This document shows, one piece after another, positions 7,246-10,395 of a stretch of DNA of 10,395 nucleotides. Where the stretch lies: contig JAGWVO010000102.1 of assembly GCA_018970845.1 (NCBI GenBank), positions 1-10,395 of the forward strand. The letters run 5' to 3'. The notes below the pieces were generated by a model. The model had not been told where the DNA came from, ran no database searches, and worked only from the letters and a program-made list of their open reading frames with translations. This DNA is from Planctomycetota bacterium. Its GTDB lineage: Bacteria; Planctomycetota; Planctomycetia; Gemmatales; Gemmataceae. Both the position numbers and the translations under genes were made by a program. Position 1 is the first letter of the stretch. Each line of letters starts with the position of its first letter.

Positions 7246-10200
7246 ATGCCCCGGACACTGTTCGCCATCCTGACCCTGCATATGTTCATGACTTCCGCCA
7301 GGTGCGCGGAAAACTTCCAGACCGCCGATGCGGTGCTGTTTGAAAAGCAAGTACGGCCCGTTCTTATGGGCAAATGCGCCTCGTGCCATGGACCCGAAAA
7401 ACAAAAAAGCGGCCTCCGGGTCGATTCCAAGGCCGCCTTGTTGGCCGGTGGTGAAAGCGGCCCGGCCATCATTCCGGGCAATCCTGATGCAAGCCTGCTC
7501 CTGCATGTGGTGGACAAGGGTGAACCTTACTCGATGCCACCCAAGGAAAAGCTTCGCAAGGAGGAAATCCTGGCCATCAAGGCATGGATCAAGGGAGGTG
7601 CGGGATGGCCGGGCGATCCCGCCGGCGTGACCTCCAAGGCTTCAGGTCCAAGCACCTCATCCGGTGCATCGCTTTGGTCTTTCAAGCCCCCGATTGCCCC
7701 TACCCCTCCCAAGGTGGCTGATTCGGGCTGGTGCCGCTCTCCCATCGACAGGTTCATTCTCGCTGGACTCGAGGCACGCGGGATGCGACCGGCACCGCGG
7801 GCGGCCCGCCACCTGCTCGTGCGGCGAGCCACGATCGACCTGACCGGCCTTCCGCCCACGCCGGCCGAGGTTTCCGACTTCGTTAATGACGAATCCCCCG
7901 ATTCTTTCTCCCGGCTTGTGGACAGATTGCTGGCAAGCCCGGCATATGGGGAGCGTTGGGGCCGTCATTGGCTCGACCTCGCCAGATATGCCGACAGCAA
8001 TGGCATGGACGAGAACATGGCACACGCCAACGCCTTCAGGTACCGCGACTGGGTGATTCGGGCTTTCAACCAGGACAAGCCTTACGACCGGTTCCTTACG
8101 GAACAATTGGCTGGTGACCTCCTTCCCGCCGCCGACTTGGACGAACGGTCCCGCAACATCACGGCGACGGGTTTCCTCGTGATCGGCCCCAAGATGCTGG
8201 CCGAGGACGACCCCCGCAAAATGGAGATGGACATCGTTGACGAACAACTCGACACGATGGGACGGGCCTTCCTCGGAATGACTTTCGGCTGCGCCCGCTG
8301 CCACGACCACAAATACGACCCCGTCAGCACGGCCGACTATTACGCCCTCGCCGGCATTTTCAAGAGCACCAAGACCATGGAAAACTTCAGGGTTGTCGCC
8401 ATGTGGCACGAGCGTCCCGTTCCTGAAAAAGGGGCCTCAAGCCTGCGAGAGAAGTGGTTGGCAGATATCAAGGTCCGCCGCGCCGAATTGGATTCACTCA
8501 TCGACGCGGGTTTCAAAAGTGTGAGGGCTGATGCCGCGCTCAACCATGCCGCTGCCATCGCGGCTGGGCAGTGGATTGAATCGGAGAAAGTCACAGGCGC
8601 GCTTTCCCCGGTCATGCCCGCTGCGGAAACATCCGGAGCGATCGTGCTTGAAGCCGAAAAGTTCAATCGGGGGAATCTGGTGCGGGATTTCACTTCCTAT
8701 GGAAAGGATATCGGGGTCGTTTACAACGCGGGGAAGCTCCCAAATTTCGCCGAATATGATTTCACGACAACCTTTGAAGGCATCCACCAGATCGACACCC
8801 GTCATGCGGCTGCGGAGACCCGTCCGGTGAAAATGCTGATTGACGGAGAGTCGGTCGGTGAGCCGGTGGCGGCGCATGTGACTGGGTCATGGACTCCGGA
8901 AACCCAGAAATGGAACTTCGCCGCATTCGTCTCGCTGAAGCGCGGCAAGCACAAGCTGCGAATTGAAAGGAATGGTCCGGTTCCGCATTTTGACAAGTTC
9001 GCGGTGGTTCCCAGGAAGGACATGCGGTCCACACCCATGGATCTGGTTTCGCTGGCCAAAAGCAGGAATCTGCCACTTGGCCTGGCGAAAGCCTGGGTGG
9101 CTTGGCTTAAGGAAAACAAGAACCGTGTTCCAGACCTGCGGGAAATATCCGGAATCATCGCCAGCGAAACAGGACCTTTCAAGGCCGCGAAGGAAAGAGA
9201 TCAATTTTTAAGACCGGTAGACAAGGAACGAATCGAGGCCATCAAGTCGTCCCTGGCCAAATCCGAAAAGGAACTTCCCGCGGAACCCATGGCGATGTCA
9301 GCCAGCGAGGGATCGATTGGAGACCTCAAGGTGCATCTGCGCGGGAATTACCTGACGCTCGGCAAGGATTCTCCGCGTGATTTCCCCAAGGCGATCGAGA
9401 CCACCGATCGTCCGAAAATCGGCGCCGGCGCGAGCGGAAGGCTGGAACTGGCCCGATGGATCACCCAGAAGGGCCACCCGCTCACCTCACGGGTGCTTGT
9501 CAATCGCGTCTGGCACTGGCACTTCGGGGGCGGGCTCGTCAGGACTCCTGACAATTTCGGCGCCTTGGGATCACGCCCGGCAAACCAACCGCTCCTCGAC
9601 TGGCTTGCGACCGAATTCGAGAAGGATGGCTGGTCGATCAAGAAGCTTCACCAAAGAATCATGAACACCTCGACCTATCAAATGTCCTGCGCGTACGACG
9701 GGGATTCCTTCCGCCAGGATCCCGACAACCAACTGTTCTGGCGCATGAACAGGAAACGGATGGAAGCCGAGGTGATCCGGGATGGCGTGATTTTCGTCGC
9801 CGGAGACTTGGACAAGACGGAGGGCGGTTCGTTGATGACCGTTGGCAACCACAAGTATGTCACCAGCACAGCGAGCGAGAAGTTCGACCAATATCATGTC
9901 GATCGCCGCACCGTTTACCTGCCCATCACGCGAAGTTCGCTCTACGAGTTTCTCCAGGCATTTGATTTCGCCGATCCGGGTTCATCGAACGGGGAGAGGG
10001 TGACAACCACGGTGGCGCCCCAGGCCTTGGCCCTCCTCAACAGTCGGCTTATGAATGAGAAGACCTTCTCATGGGCCAGAAAGCTTCTTTCCGACAGAGC
10101 GGCAACCGACCAGGAAAGAATCCGATCGGTGTTCTTGGCGGCCTATTCAAGGCCCCCTGAAAAACCTGAAATGGAAGAGGCGGCGAAGTTTATTACCAGA

Positions 10201-10305
10201 CTGAAGACACGATTTTCAGGTGATCCGGAAAAGGCATCGCTTCAGGCGTGGCAGGAGTTCTGCCGCGCCATCCTGGCCAGCAGCGAGTTCATCCATGTCG
10301 ACTAG
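7246..10305 (+). CDS. Exported cytochrome c/DUF1549/carbohydrate-binding-like/DUF1553 protein (PSCyt1-PSCyt2-PSD1)
   Basis: This 1019-residue protein begins with a probable Sec signal peptide (1-20, ending SARCA). A planctomycete-type cytochrome c domain (about 28-120) follows, with haem motif CASCH (44-48) and a likely axial Met97 (YSMPP). DUF1549/PSCyt2 (about 165-380) contains ARYADSNGMDEN (246-257) and a second haem-like motif CARCHDHKYDP (349-359). Residues about 463-590 form a separate beta-rich segment (AIVLEAEKFNRGN; RGKHKLRIERNGP) like the galactose-binding/carbohydrate-binding sandwiches often fused in this family. DUF1553/PSD1 (about 730-1015) includes ELARWIT (734-740), NRVWHWHFGGGLV (753-765) and APQALALLNS (924-933). 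The architecture is widespread in Planctomycetota, yet its biochemistry is not established. Electron transfer to or from an extracytoplasmic substrate is an inference. It sits 85 bp after the sugar importer and overlaps the DUF1501 gene by 11 bases. Confidence 0.93.
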   Translation: MPRTLFAILTLHMFMTSARCAENFQTADAVLFEKQVRPVLMGKCASCHGPEKQKSGLRVDSKAALLAGGESGPAIIPGNPDASLLLHVVDKGEPYSMPPKEKLRKEEILAIKAWIKGGAGWPGDPAGVTSKASGPSTSSGASLWSFKPPIAPTPPKVADSGWCRSPIDRFILAGLEARGMRPAPRAARHLLVRRATIDLTGLPPTPAEVSDFVNDESPDSFSRLVDRLLASPAYGERWGRHWLDLARYADSNGMDENMAHANAFRYRDWVIRAFNQDKPYDRFLTEQLAGDLLPAADLDERSRNITATGFLVIGPKMLAEDDPRKMEMDIVDEQLDTMGRAFLGMTFGCARCHDHKYDPVSTADYYALAGIFKSTKTMENFRVVAMWHERPVPEKGASSLREKWLADIKVRRAELDSLIDAGFKSVRADAALNHAAAIAAGQWIESEKVTGALSPVMPAAETSGAIVLEAEKFNRGNLVRDFTSYGKDIGVVYNAGKLPNFAEYDFTTTFEGIHQIDTRHAAAETRPVKMLIDGESVGEPVAAHVTGSWTPETQKWNFAAFVSLKRGKHKLRIERNGPVPHFDKFAVVPRKDMRSTPMDLVSLAKSRNLPLGLAKAWVAWLKENKNRVPDLREISGIIASETGPFKAAKERDQFLRPVDKERIEAIKSSLAKSEKELPAEPMAMSASEGSIGDLKVHLRGNYLTLGKDSPRDFPKAIETTDRPKIGAGASGRLELARWITQKGHPLTSRVLVNRVWHWHFGGGLVRTPDNFGALGSRPANQPLLDWLATEFEKDGWSIKKLHQRIMNTSTYQMSCAYDGDSFRQDPDNQLFWRMNRKRMEAEVIRDGVIFVAGDLDKTEGGSLMTVGNHKYVTSTASEKFDQYHVDRRTVYLPITRSSLYEFLQAFDFADPGSSNGERVTTTVAPQALALLNSRLMNEKTFSWARKLLSDRAATDQERIRSVFLAAYSRPPEKPEMEEAAKFITRLKTRFSGDPEKASLQAWQEFCRAILASSEFIHVD

Positions 10306-10395
10306 GCAGCCTTTTTCTCGCAGGGAAATGCTTACCACAAGCGGGACCGGATTTGGCGCGATGGCACTTGCCGGCCTTTTGGGGCAGGAAGCGGC
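10295..10395 (+). CDS. DUF1501 family protein, N-terminal 33 residues (continues past right edge)
   Basis: The ATG at 10295 lies inside the end of the PSD1 gene in another frame, an 11-base overlap that suggests translational coupling. The visible part is a twin-arginine signal: SRREMLTTSG (residues 8-17) followed by a Gly/Ala/Leu hydrophobic stretch (FGAMALAGLLG). This start is typical of DUF1501 proteins, which usually sit directly downstream of DUF1549/DUF1553 genes in planctomycetes. DUF1501 belongs to the alkaline-phosphatase/sulfatase-like fold group, but its function is unproven. The assignment rests on the signal motif and the gene order, because no domain sequence is in view. Confidence 0.8.
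   Translation, partial: MSTRQPFSRREMLTTSGTGFGAMALAGLLGQEA

Noticed and set aside
7657..8409. Minus-strand open frame of 250 codons opposite the cytochrome/PSD1 gene
   Set aside because: The sense strand encodes clear DUF1549 motifs here; the antisense frame is a by-product of the GC-rich codon pattern.
1..10395. CRISPR arrays, tRNA/rRNA genes, insertion sequences, prophage or defence genes
   Set aside because: No regularly spaced repeats, tRNA cloverleaf, transposase or integrase motifs, or terminal inverted repeats were seen; almost all of the window is taken up by recognisable genes.

Overview
The window reads as ordinary chromosomal DNA of a planctomycete (phylum Planctomycetota). Three things support this. 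One is a cytochrome c/DUF1549/DUF1553 protein (the PSCyt1-PSCyt2-PSD1 architecture) that overlaps the start of a DUF1501 gene; this pairing is characteristic of the phylum and its close relatives. The second is a TolC-like outer-membrane lipoprotein with the Pro/Asp-rich post-cysteine segment typical of planctomycetes. The third is a small lipoprotein that looks like an M48 peptidase without its zinc-binding histidines. The DNA is moderately GC-rich, coding density is high, and no gap exceeds 140 bases. I cannot name a genus.

Layout: positions 1-1582 (minus strand) hold the N-terminal 527 residues of the TolC-like lipoprotein, which runs off the left edge. A 135-bp divergent spacer separates it from a run of genes that are all on the plus strand. 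These are an enoyl reductase/quinone oxidoreductase-like MDR protein (1718-2704), the degenerate M48-like lipoprotein (2754-3449), a complete three-gene sugar ABC importer (lipoprotein binding protein 3538-4563, tandem ATPase 4573-6105, permease 6102-7160), the large multidomain cytochrome/PSD1 protein (7246-10305) and the first 33 codons of a Tat-exported DUF1501 protein (10295 to the right edge).

How the genes work together: the three ABC genes form one tightly coupled unit (a 9-bp gap, then a 4-bp ATGA overlap) and should import a monosaccharide of the ribose/xylose/galactose class. The PSD1 and DUF1501 genes form a second coupled unit behind an 85-bp spacer that holds a candidate promoter and a hairpin. 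The PSD1 protein is exported, carries two haem c motifs and has a carbohydrate-binding-like sandwich domain inserted between DUF1549 and DUF1553. An extracytoplasmic role in handling glycans, feeding the neighbouring sugar importer, is therefore plausible but not shown. The oxidoreductase and the M48-like lipoprotein have no evident link to sugar uptake.

I see no RNA gene, insertion sequence, CRISPR array, prophage or defence system. The observations most worth following are the M48-like protein that has lost its active site, the carbohydrate-binding-like insert with dual haem motifs next to a sugar importer, the unusually long extracytoplasmic loop in the permease, and the structured leader of the PSD1 gene.
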